Below, piece after piece: positions 43,096 to 51,406 of a stretch of DNA of 64,000 nt. The first letter of the stretch is position 1; each line of letters begins with the position of its first letter. Source of the stretch: Martensiomyces pterosporus (lineage: Eukaryota; Kickxellomycota; Kickxellomycetes; Kickxellales; Kickxellaceae); NCBI GenBank assembly GCA_025201845.1, contig MU603998.1, positions 2,881-66,880 of the forward strand. The letters are read 5' to 3'. The translations under genes and the position numbers were made by a program. The notes under the pieces were generated by a model. It was not told the DNA's origin. It did no database searches and worked only from the letters and a program-made list of their open reading frames with translations.

Positions 43096-43424
43096 TCCAA
43101 AGTAGAGGCATGAAAATGAGGGAAGGGGCGTGTAAACAAGCCGTCGCCTGCCCGCCGTTTGGGAAAATGCCTCGCTTTGAAAATATCGAGGCTGGACAGA
43201 TACGGCTACACACTTATGGAGCAGGCACTTCTGTGGACGAACCGACTCGTTTGCGAACCACAACAGCTCAAATCGAACCGGCTTGCTAGAGCGACGTGTC
43301 AAGAGGCAAGTGGCAAGAGAAGCGGGCAGCAGCGATCACAGACTAGCTCACAGACAGCCCGTGTCCTGTCTTGCCTTCCTTGTTTCCACTCTCAACATCT
43401 ATGCTGTATGTCTCTGTACCAATA
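43096..43424. promoter_or_regulatory. Divergent promoter between PRP17 and FKBP gene
   Basis: The two start codons face away from each other over 329 bases, so both promoters must share this stretch. No TATA box is evident. Confidence 0.5.
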
Positions 43425-43886
43425 ATGAAGCTCCTCGCTCTCTCAACCCTCGTCCTTTTGTGCGCCGCCGGAGCCACCGCCGCTGGCGAAGCAAAGAAGC
43501 GCGCTCCGCCCACAAAGCTGCAAATCGGCGTCAAGTACCGTCCCGACAACTGCCCAATCAAGGCCACGGTGGGCGACAAGGTGGCTGTGCACTACGAGGG
43601 CACGCTGTTTGAGGACGGCAAGAAGTTTGATTCCAGCTACGACCGCAAGGAGCCCATCGAGTTTGTCCTGGGCCAAGGGCACGTCATCAAGGGCTGGGAC
43701 CAGGGCATCCTTGGAATGTGCATTGGAGAGAAGAGGATTTTGAAGATTCCGGCTGACCTGGCGTATGGAGAGAGGGGCTCCCCGCCAGTTATCCCACCCA
43801 GCTCGGCACTGGTGTTTAGAACGGAGCTGGTGGCGATTAATGGAAAGAAGGCGGAAGATGATGACGCTGTGCGCGATGAGCTTTGA
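43425..43886 (+). CDS. FPR2: ER-lumenal FKBP-type peptidyl-prolyl isomerase
   Basis: Encodes 153 residues from the ATG at 43425. Two earlier in-frame ATGs (43371, 43401) would put polar residues before the signal peptide. Signal peptide [20 protein letters not shown] (1-20); FKBP domain at about 30-140 with the conserved [50 protein letters not shown] and [14 protein letters not shown] segments. The C-terminus is RDEL, a variant HDEL/KDEL ER-retrieval signal. Matches the FKBP2/Fpr2 family: proline isomerization in folding secreted proteins. FK506-binding aromatic positions (Tyr, Phe, Trp91, Tyr) appear conserved. Confidence 0.93.
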   Translation: MKLLALSTLVLLCAAGATAAGEAKKRAPPTKLQIGVKYRPDNCPIKATVGDKVAVHYEGTLFEDGKKFDSSYDRKEPIEFVLGQGHVIKGWDQGILGMCIGEKRILKIPADLAYGERGSPPVIPPSSALVFRTELVAINGKKAEDDDAVRDEL

Positions 43887-44125
43887 TTGTTAGTAGATGA
43901 GATATACCAGGGAGCTCTGCGAGACCCCGGCCATTTTACTCGAATATAACTAGCGGTTTACTATTGTGACACTGCAATTCATGGGATTCCGGCAGCGGCA
44001 AGGCTGGTTTGGGCATGAGGCATGCTGGCACTACTGTGTGGAAATTGACTGCACTAAATACTGAAGGGTCTATTGATCTAGCCTCTCTGGTGCTGTGCTC
44101 AACAGGCGAAAGCGATAGAGACTAC

Positions 44126-44776
44126 TCAGTACCAGTGTGCCTGAATGGGGGCTGCAACAGGTTCAGCAACAAGGTGCTCAGCCAGAGCAGGGCGGTACTC
44201 GGGAATGTAGAGAGCATACACTGGGTGAATGAACTGGTGAACAGGCTCAGCAAAGCGAGGAGCTTGCAGCGCATACCCGGCAGCAGGGACAACGAATGGG
44301 CGGGCTGGCAATGCAGCACCGATGAATCCAATGGCAGCCACATCAGCCTGGTGGTGGTTGTCTGCAAAGACGACGTCGCCACCACGCTTGAAGAAAGGGA
44401 CTCTTCCATGGCCGTCAAAGTTGTTCTGGACTGGACCCAGGTGGTTGCCATCACCGTTGGCAGTCCACCCGTCGTTGCCAGAGACGGATATCTCCGAAGG
44501 GTTGATGACGATGTTGTCCTTGTTGGCGCTGTTGGAGTTGACTGTGGAGAACGAGGACCCAATGACGTTGTTGAACGTGTTTCCGCCAGCACCGGTGGCA
44601 CCGCTGCCGCTGCCAGCAAAGAGAGACGAGTCAGACTGCCATCCGTTGTTGACGTTAAGGTTCGAGATGGCACTAGGTCCACCCGAAACACTGTCACCTC
44701 CGGTGAAACCGACTTCCTGGGCAAGGACAGCAGAGGCAATGAAGAGAAGAGTGGCGGCGGTGGTGGCTGCGTACAT
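44126..44776 (-). CDS. Small secreted Asn/Gly-rich protein with internal Kex2-like site
   Basis: Encodes 216 residues from the ATG at 44776. The open frame extends upstream, but a TATA box at 44909-44915 places the transcript start downstream of the earlier ATG. Signal peptide at 1-19 (LLFIASAVLAQ). Residues 25-125 are Asn/Gly/Ser-rich with no Cys, and hydrophobic residues recur (NTFNNVIGSSFSTVNSNSAN). A dibasic KR at 130-131 (VPFFKRGGDVV) suggests Kex2-type processing. The C-terminal part (132-216) is rich in Ala, Pro, Val and Tyr with spaced prolines, ending QAHWY. I do not recognise the family. Possible cell-wall or matrix protein, or a precursor giving two secreted chains. First of four minus-strand surface genes. 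Confidence 0.75.
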   Translation of the reverse strand: MYAATTAATLLFIASAVLAQEVGFTGGDSVSGGPSAISNLNVNNGWQSDSSLFAGSGSGATGAGGNTFNNVIGSSFSTVNSNSANKDNIVINPSEISVSGNDGWTANGDGNHLGPVQNNFDGHGRVPFFKRGGDVVFADNHHQADVAAIGFIGAALPARPFVVPAAGYALQAPRFAEPVHQFIHPVYALYIPEYRPALAEHLVAEPVAAPIQAHWY

Positions 44777-45752
44777 GGCTGCTAGAACTGACAAGTGCAG
44801 GAGGTTTGGTTGGTGCTGGGAAGGGGATGTGTTGATCGAGACGAGAAAAGGCTGCTGTAGGTGAGCTTGCTGATGATCCTCCTGGCAGTACAGCATAGAG
44901 CAGCTAGCTTTTATATGATCAGAGGCATGCTGAGGATGCCAGCACTGCTCAGATGCTACACTTGCATCTTCTTGCACTGCAACATCCAACAGTAGCGCCT
45001 GTCCACTGAGTGCGGTTTGAGGAATGGCCCGATCCGTGCACAGCCGCGATCCATCTATTTACGCTTCGGGAGAGAATGGAAAGCTTATAGTCGCTGTATG
45101 CTACAATCATCAATTGATAGCCCACTATTTTTCCAAGAGCTACACACTGCCCCACATTCGGTTTTCGATCGCCACCACTGCATCCTTGTGGCCTTTATCG
45201 CTATTATATAGACTTGCGAGCCACATTGGCGCTAGCACAAATATCACCCGGGCTGAACCACGGGGCCCACTGCGGCGCAGCTTGCCAGATATAAGCCCGA
45301 GCTGGCAAGGCGCCGATGTCCTGCATGGTATTGGATTCGGCACACAATGGACGGTGGCGTCGAATGCTGACAATGGAACCTGGAATGCCAAAACGGAAAT
45401 GAGGACAGACCAAGAATGTGGTGTTTGCAAACGCCATCTCGTTTCCACAGAATCTGCTCGTCCACCGCCTTAACCGCTGTATACCACGCACTTTAGCGAC
45501 TATGAGTGGCAATATCGTCCATCATGTGTTCACCAGCGCAGACCAAAGCCTGCGCTTCGTGCATGTTTCGCACAACTTATCTTGGAGCTTGCTTCATGGC
45601 AACTTTGATTAAATGACGGCGAAATCAAGCAGCACCAGCAGCTGCTCCGAAGCAGCAGGAGGGCAAGGTGACACAGGCACTCCACAGCTTCTAGCATTAT
45701 ACTCTGAATACTTCCTTTCATTGGTGTAAGCAAAAGGTGAAGGTGCACCAGT
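44777..45752. other. Intergenic region, promoter of the small secreted-protein gene
   Basis: A 976-base spacer with a TATA box at 44909-44915 (minus). No further gene supported. Confidence 0.5.
44909..44915 (-). promoter_or_regulatory. TATA box (TATAAAA)
   Basis: TATAAAA on the minus strand, 133 bases upstream of the chosen ATG at 44776. Confidence 0.5.
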
Positions 45753-47135
45753 CTAGATGTGGGCCTTGTCTGGCAGTGAGACTGGAGCGTCTTCAAAGTG
45801 GAGATCCTCATACGCGGGGAGCGGGGGCATCGATGGGACGTGCCGTGGGTTCTGAGCGAGCGGCTGCGTGTCAAGTATAGGGAATTCAGACCGCGCATCC
45901 CACCCTGCCACCAGCTGCTTGCGATGCTTGCGCCACCGGTAAACGACAAAGAACGCAACGATGACTATAATCGAGGCGATAGGCACAACGGTGGCTATAA
46001 TGATAACTTGTGAGCGCGATAGTTTGCTGGTCTCGACTGGGACTGCAGGGACTGCGACAACACTTGCGGTAGGGGATGATGGGGAGGGCGTGTACATAAC
46101 AGAAGCTGAACTGTCTATCGGCGTGGTTGTGGAGACCGGGCCACTAATCAGCGTGGTATTGAAGTTCAGCGGTGTCTGAATGACGCCCTCTCGAGGGTAT
46201 ATGTCGCCTGAAAAGACAGTTACGTTGGCGATAGTTGTTGATGAAGGCGATGTCGAGTTCATCTTGTACGCAGCATCGGTGTTTGCGACAAATGCCGGAT
46301 CCTTGATAAATGTCGCCAATGTGCGGTTGAGAACACTGTTGGCAAACATGACGTAGCTTGAGAAGAGCGTAAAGTAGCTCGCCTGGTGGCTCGCGGTGCA
46401 GATGTCGCTGCCGTAAACAGCAGAGTGGCTGAATACACCGGCAAGGACAATGTCATTGCCAACGTTGGCGTAGACTGAGCCATATGGTACAGTGCACGAC
46501 TTGTTGTATGCCTGGCCAGTCAGGACATTCCCACAGACAAAGTCCTTGGTGTTGGCGCTGTAGATGGCCGACGAGTTGCTGCAGTCGCTGGCTGTTGGGT
46601 CTGGTGTCATCACGACCGGGTTGTTCCACCATGGCTGGTTATTTGGGTTCATTTTCGGGCGCACCGATCTCCGCACAAACGTGACGCTGTCCCAGGACTG
46701 GCTGTCCATCGCAATTTGCATTGTCCAGCTCTTGCTGGCATTGGTGTTGAACTCTATCACGGCGATGTTGTTTGCGAATGTTTTGGTGTCGTACGACGGA
46801 TGTATGTGTATCTTCTCTACAGGATGCTGCGTGTATGCAGCTAGCACATTGTTGTCAAAGAGGAGCTGGTAGTCGGTGCTGCTGGTTTCGACCTTGCCAT
46901 TCGAGTCGTAGTTGAGGCAGCTGGCGGCTATGAACGCAGCACGGTTGTCAAACGGCAGGAACTCGCAGCTGGTTTGCAGTCCGTTCTTGTACAGGACTCC
47001 ACCAACGGCCTTTTTGATGATGTCCGAGGATGTAGGGGGCGCCCGTTTTGTGATTCCAGCCAACCGACTGCCGTGGGTAGTGTGGAGTAGACATGACGTC
47101 AAGGTTATGGCGGAGGCAGTGCGTAGTAGCTTCAT
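45753..47135 (-). CDS. Type-I membrane trypsin-fold pseudoprotease, paralogue 1
   Basis: Encodes 460 residues from the ATG at 47135; the frame upstream lacks a signal peptide. Signal peptide about 1-22, dibasic KR at 30-31 (possible Kex2 cut). An S1-like domain runs about 44-275: GGVLYKNG, FIAASCLNY (Ser72 where trypsin has His57), HPSYDTKTFANNIAVIEFN (Asn123 where trypsin has Asp102), and SCTVPYGSVY (Pro217-Tyr218 where trypsin has Asp194-Ser195). So all three catalytic positions are replaced, although the surrounding fold motifs persist. Many N-glycosylation sequons, a Ser/Thr/Pro stalk (320-370), a membrane helix (377-399), a basic stop-transfer (RWRKHRK), and a 55-residue cytosolic tail ending PAYEDLHFEDAP. 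Probable surface receptor or adhesin. Two paralogues lie upstream. Confidence 0.82.
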   Translation of the reverse strand: MKLLRTASAITLTSCLLHTTHGSRLAGITKRAPPTSSDIIKKAVGGVLYKNGLQTSCEFLPFDNRAAFIAASCLNYDSNGKVETSSTDYQLLFDNNVLAAYTQHPVEKIHIHPSYDTKTFANNIAVIEFNTNASKSWTMQIAMDSQSWDSVTFVRRSVRPKMNPNNQPWWNNPVVMTPDPTASDCSNSSAIYSANTKDFVCGNVLTGQAYNKSCTVPYGSVYANVGNDIVLAGVFSHSAVYGSDICTASHQASYFTLFSSYVMFANSVLNRTLATFIKDPAFVANTDAAYKMNSTSPSSTTIANVTVFSGDIYPREGVIQTPLNFNTTLISGPVSTTTPIDSSASVMYTPSPSSPTASVVAVPAVPVETSKLSRSQVIIIATVVPIASIIVIVAFFVVYRWRKHRKQLVAGWDARSEFPILDTQPLAQNPRHVPSMPPLPAYEDLHFEDAPVSLPDKAHI

Positions 47136-47250
47136 CGTTATTAATGTACAGAAATCAGAGAAAGGGTATCGGAGAGAGCGTATTAGAGGAGACGAGGTGT
47201 AGGAGCAGCGAAACGGATGCAAACGCACGGTTAGACAAGGAGACGCAGGA

Positions 47251-47256
47251 TATATA
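47251..47256 (-). promoter_or_regulatory. Putative TATA box of pseudoprotease 1
   Basis: TATATA on the minus strand within GGTATATATCC, about 116 bases before the ATG. Confidence 0.4.
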
Positions 47257-47488
47257 CCGTCTACGCCTATCCGTGGGCTTCTCGGCTTTCTTATCCTGCC
47301 GCTCATCCTGTCTATTTTGCATTCATTTCGACCGATTGTAGATTGGCAGTCGCATGAAACCTGTATCTGCTATTTTGGGCATGCTAGGATTGGCTTCGCT
47401 TGGCGCAAGTCCCATGCACCGATGCATCGACTGCATTCTGCGATACACCGATTCGCACACAGATACAAATGGATATCTACAGCTCGAC

Positions 47489-47648
47489 CACCAATCGCCG
47501 CAGCCGCCTGCCATCGCGTCTACCGTTTTGCCACTCGGATGATGGAGCGGTGGCTGAATGGCGTAAACATGTGCAGGATGCCGGAGGCAAGAGAGGAGAC
47601 AGCTGGAAGTGGCAGGAAAGGCTAACCGGCTTATCTATTTTTCCTTAG
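47489..47648. repeat. Left flank copy of gap-flanking 160-bp duplicate
   Basis: Matches 47794-47953 over 160 bases with two substitutions seen (T/C and G/C). Almost certainly overlapping contig ends that were not merged. Confidence 0.9.
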
Positions 47649-47793
47649 NNNNNNNNNNNNNNNNNNNNNNNNNNNNNNNNNNNNNNNNNNNNNNNNNNNN
47701 NNNNNNNNNNNNNNNNNNNNNNNNNNNNNNNNNNNNNNNNNNNNNNNNNNNNNNNNNNNNNNNNNNNNNNNNNNNNNNNNNNNNNNNNNNNNN
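47649..47793. other. Assembly gap (145 N)
   Basis: Run of N between two near-identical flanks. Confidence 0.99.
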
Positions 47794-47953
47794 CACCAAT
47801 CGCCGCAGCCGCCTGCCATCGCGTCTACCGCTTTGCCACTCGGATGATGCAGCGGTGGCTGAATGGCGTAAACATGTGCAGGATGCCGGAGGCAAGAGAG
47901 GAGACAGCTGGAAGTGGCAGGAAAGGCTAACCGGCTTATCTATTTTTCCTTAG
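47794..47953. repeat. Right flank copy of gap-flanking 160-bp duplicate
   Basis: Partner of 47489-47648; see that entry. Confidence 0.9.
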
Positions 47954-48193
47954 CTCCCAACATGGGCATCCCATGACGGAAATCGCCTAACAGCCTTTCT
48001 TTGCACCCCATGTCTTTTGCATCTGGCCTTGCTGTGGTTGGTTGCGCACAGGTCGGGCCCTTCACGCGCTTGTCGCGGCAATATGCAGCCAGCCTGTAAT
48101 ATGTAAGTCTAATTATATAACAGCGAGCAGGCGAAAAATGAACAGGAAACTTGGACAAGCTATTCCACGGAAACAAACACACAAGCACGCTTA

Positions 48194-49585
48194 TTAAGGC
48201 TGGTGCTCAGGCAAGGGCTGCTTGGGCACGTTGCCTGCAAGTGCATCGATGAACTCGATGTCCGCATAGTTTGGCGGCACAGTCTGCCTCACAGAGGCAC
48301 CGCCCAATTCCCTGGCGAGAGTCTGGGCGCTGATGTTGCTTCTCTCTCCAAGCGGGTCCCAGCTGGCAGCATTTCGGCGCTTCTTGAGCACCCTGTACGA
48401 GAAGAATAGCGCGACGATAATTGCAATGGACAAGATTGGGACAACGGTGGCAACTGCAATGGTTTCTCCCCTCGATAGCCCATTGCTGCTTGAGCCTGCT
48501 GTAGCAGGATTTACAGAGAGGGTTGGCATCGCGGGCGAACTGCTTTGCCGTGCGGCAGAACTGTTTACCCCTGTTGAGGTGGGCGTTGCAGATCCGGTGC
48601 TCAACGAAGGGGCTGCTGATACGCCTGGGCTCATCAGCTGCTGCAGTACTCCTACGCGTGGAAAAAGGTCGCCGCTCATGGTGGTTGTTCCCTTGATGTT
48701 TGTCGCCGTGCCCGTATTCATCTTGTAGCTGGCGCTTGCGTTTGTCTTGTATGCCAAGTTGCTAGTGTATGTGTTGACTGTGTGTCCACGCAGGACGCTG
48801 TTGGCAAATGCGGTGTAGTTTGAGAGCAGTGTGTAGTAGCTCAGCTGGTGCCTGTATGCGCAGATGTTGTCTCCGTAGATCACAGTGTGGCTGTAGAGCC
48901 CTGCCACCGCCAAGCGCTTGCCAGAAACGCTGTACAGGCTGCCGAATGGAATCGAACATGCGTTGCTGTTTGGTATTCCTTGCACCGTCCAGTTTCCACA
49001 AAGGAAATCGCCCTGGTTGGCAGCAAACAAGCCCGACGATGCCCTGCAGTCGTCGTCTGTTTCAGTGTGCTCGGCCACCTGCGGGTTGTTCCACACAGAT
49101 GCGGTTATGTCTCTAAGCGACCGCCGCACGTAAATGACGTCAGCCCACGAATTCCTGTCTACTGCAATTTGGTTTGTCCAGTTCACAGTTCCATGCGTGT
49201 TAAACTCCACCACGGCAATGTTGTTGGCAATTGTGTTTGGGTCATAGGCCGGGTGAATGTGTATCTTTTCGATGGGGAGCTGTGCGCGCGTTGTAATTTT
49301 GTTGTTGTCAATAGAGACCTCGTACTTTGTTGTCTCGTTCAGCTGGCCGCTGCTGTAGTCGAAGCAGCTGGCTGCGACAAACGCAGCCATACTGTCGATG
49401 GGGATGCACTCGCAGGATGTCGCCAAGGAGTTTTTAATCAGAAGTGCGCCAACAAAGTTGCCTGTAATGTCTGCATATGAGAACAACTGCTGCGCCTGCT
49501 CGTCTGGCTGGTATTTGCCATGAACCGATGGGATCACGGCAAGTGCAGAGCATGCCACAGTCAAAAGTGCAGAGATGGGCTTCAT
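48194..49585 (-). CDS. Type-I membrane trypsin-fold pseudoprotease, paralogue 2
   Basis: Encodes 463 residues. Signal peptide 1-23 (ends SVHGK); no dibasic site follows. The S1-like domain (about 44-270) has VGALLIKN, FVAASCFDY (Ser73 at the His position), HPAYDPNTIANNIAVVEFN (Asn122 at the Asp position) and ACSIPFGSLY (Pro213-Phe214 at the Asp-Ser position). So the triad is gone in the same way as in paralogue 1. CGNW at 196-199 and paired cysteines are shared. A Ser/Thr stalk (320-370) leads to a membrane helix (374-396), KKRR, and a cytosolic tail with PPNY (437-440), a canonical PPxY site for WW domains, in the context PNYADIEFIDA that matches PAYEDLHFEDA of paralogue 1. Confidence 0.82.
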   Translation of the reverse strand: MKPISALLTVACSALAVIPSVHGKYQPDEQAQQLFSYADITGNFVGALLIKNSLATSCECIPIDSMAAFVAASCFDYSSGQLNETTKYEVSIDNNKITTRAQLPIEKIHIHPAYDPNTIANNIAVVEFNTHGTVNWTNQIAVDRNSWADVIYVRRSLRDITASVWNNPQVAEHTETDDDCRASSGLFAANQGDFLCGNWTVQGIPNSNACSIPFGSLYSVSGKRLAVAGLYSHTVIYGDNICAYRHQLSYYTLLSNYTAFANSVLRGHTVNTYTSNLAYKTNASASYKMNTGTATNIKGTTTMSGDLFPRVGVLQQLMSPGVSAAPSLSTGSATPTSTGVNSSAARQSSSPAMPTLSVNPATAGSSSNGLSRGETIAVATVVPILSIAIIVALFFSYRVLKKRRNAASWDPLGERSNISAQTLARELGGASVRQTVPPNYADIEFIDALAGNVPKQPLPEHQP

Positions 49586-50044
49586 TTCCTATGCGGGCGT
49601 GGCGGCATTAACCACGGAGTACAACTACAAGTGCTGCTAACTATGTGTGTGGAGGCAAAGCATGTGGTAGAAATGAGAAGGCAATGGATGCACAGATCCG
49701 ACTGCAGCTGCATTTGTATCTTCATCTCCACTGCCTACTCTGTCTATTCCCAGATGTGTAGCCAGATCGCGCCAGAGGCAAGATGGAGGCATGCATATGT
49801 ACTATTATTATCATGCCATCGCTCTTTTCCCCCGAAACAGCAGATCTGCATGTGTATTTACGTTCAGGCAATCTCGGCCATTGATGCCAAGACCAGACAG
49901 CGCGTCATTTTAAAAATGAACTCTGATCAACAAGCTAATGCTTGGCTTTCCAGTATCAGCCGCATATGGACTCATATCTTTATTACAAATGGCCGGGATA
50001 ACACGTCATAAGAGCAAAGGAAGCGAGCTCGCACCCATGGTACA
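49586..50044. other. Intergenic spacer between pseudoproteases 2 and 3
   Basis: A 459-base spacer; nothing recognisable. Confidence 0.45.
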
Positions 50045-51406
50045 CTACACTTCAGGCGTTTTACCGCTGAGGATGCTTGACTTTGATCCAAAGTCAACGT
50101 TGATCTTGAGCTTGGATCTGGCAAAGCCCTTGAGTGTAGCTAAGGATCCACTGAAATCGTTAGAGTCGTTAAGGTTGTCGTGGCTTTCACGGTCTTCATG
50201 GTCTCCATGGTCTTCATGGTTTTCATGGCCGTCGGGCCCCTCCTCTTTTCGTAGCCACCTGCAGCACAGAATGATGGCCAGCGGTGTAAGAGCAAGAACG
50301 ACAATTACGCCCGCCATTACAGATACGTCCTGTCTGTGCATCGCCTCAGTTGCCACGCGAGTCCTGCTGTAATGCTCAAACAGCGGCGTGATTGTGGCAG
50401 TTGGCAGTGTTGCCGAAGACGTGGTGATAGCAGAGAGGGTGCTCAGCTGAGTGGCCAGAGCTGCCGAGTTGGTGTTGACCTTTGGCTGTTTCAAGCCCAA
50501 ATGAGGATACGCATCGCCGCCATATATGGTAATCTCTGGAGCAGTGGGTGCAGGAGATGCGGGCCGCATCATGTAGTCGGCATCAGTGTTGGGCCTGTAG
50601 CTGGGGCTCCTCGTGTACACATCCATGGATCGTCTAAGTACTTTGCAGGCAAACATGACGTAGTCCGTGAGCAAGGTGTAGTAGTGGAGCTGGCTCTTGT
50701 CCGCACAGATGGACTTGCCCGAAGTTGCCGAGTGGCTGTAGATTGCAGCGACTGCCATGTCGTCTCCAGTAAACGCAATGACCGAGCCAAAGGGCATGCT
50801 GCACGCAGCATTTAGCACTGGCTGTGCGCTCCAGTTTCCACACAGGAAATCGGAGGTGTTGGGGGCATAGACTGGAGACGCGCTTTTGCATCCCCTGGCT
50901 GACTGCTGGGGCCGCGTGTCGAGGTAGTGCGGCGCCCAAAACATGGCACTGGCGTCAACCATCGTTCTGCGCACGTATGTCAGGTTGGTCCACGAGTTTC
51001 TGTCCAGAGCAATGTAGTTGTTCCACAGCTTCTGTGCCTGTGTGTTGAACTCTACGATGGCGATGTTGTTGGCAAACGTGCTGGCGTCGTACATTGGATG
51101 GACGTGGATGGCTTCGATGGTGTGCTGCGCGCTGACTGTCTTCAGACTGTTGTCCAGGTAGATCTGGTACACCGTGTCGTTGGCTAGCTGGCTGCCCTGA
51201 AAGTCCAGGCAGCTGGCCGCAATGAAGCCGGCGCGGTTGTCGATGGGGACAATCTCGCAGCTTGTTTGGTAGCCGTTTTTGACCAGCACAGCACCCACCA
51301 CGCTGCCAATGGTGGCTGATGTGACCTCGCGCCGGCGCAGGTCACCTTGGCTGATGCCGAAAACCGACAGTGCAAAGAATGCAAATATGAAAATGCAGTT
51401 CACCAT
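50045..51406 (-). CDS. Type-I membrane trypsin-fold pseudoprotease, paralogue 3
   Basis: Encodes 453 residues from the ATG at 51406 (MVNCIFIFAFFALSVFG); the earlier in-frame ATG adds a second hydrophobic stretch and is less likely. Signal peptide about 1-19, basic RRR at 24-26. The S1-like domain has GAVLVKNGYQTSCEIVPIDN, FIAASCLDF (Ser65), HPMYDASTFANNIAIVEFN (Asn114), and ACSMPFGSVI (Pro205-Phe206). This is the same replaced triad as its two paralogues. A Ser/Thr stalk is followed by a membrane helix (about 362-382) and a cytosolic tail unlike the other two: a His/Asp/Glu/Asn-rich stretch at 393-417, then a basic segment and a Ser-rich end. Probable surface receptor with its own intracellular output. 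Confidence 0.82.
   Translation of the reverse strand: MVNCIFIFAFFALSVFGISQGDLRRREVTSATIGSVVGAVLVKNGYQTSCEIVPIDNRAGFIAASCLDFQGSQLANDTVYQIYLDNSLKTVSAQHTIEAIHVHPMYDASTFANNIAIVEFNTQAQKLWNNYIALDRNSWTNLTYVRRTMVDASAMFWAPHYLDTRPQQSARGCKSASPVYAPNTSDFLCGNWSAQPVLNAACSMPFGSVIAFTGDDMAVAAIYSHSATSGKSICADKSQLHYYTLLTDYVMFACKVLRRSMDVYTRSPSYRPNTDADYMMRPASPAPTAPEITIYGGDAYPHLGLKQPKVNTNSAALATQLSTLSAITTSSATLPTATITPLFEHYSRTRVATEAMHRQDVSVMAGVIVVLALTPLAIILCCRWLRKEEGPDGHENHEDHGDHEDRESHDNLNDSNDFSGSLATLKGFARSKLKINVDFGSKSSILSGKTPEV

Larger units (their letters stand above)
47136..48193. other. Intergenic region containing an assembly gap
   Basis: Includes TATATA at 47251-47256, 116 bases upstream of pseudoprotease 1, and a 145-base run of N flanked by 160-base duplicates. 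No gene supported. Confidence 0.6.

Noticed and set aside
47489..47953. Tandem repeat or mobile element at the N gap
   Set aside because: The copies abut a run of N and the same pattern recurs at 63884, so unmerged contig ends explain it better.
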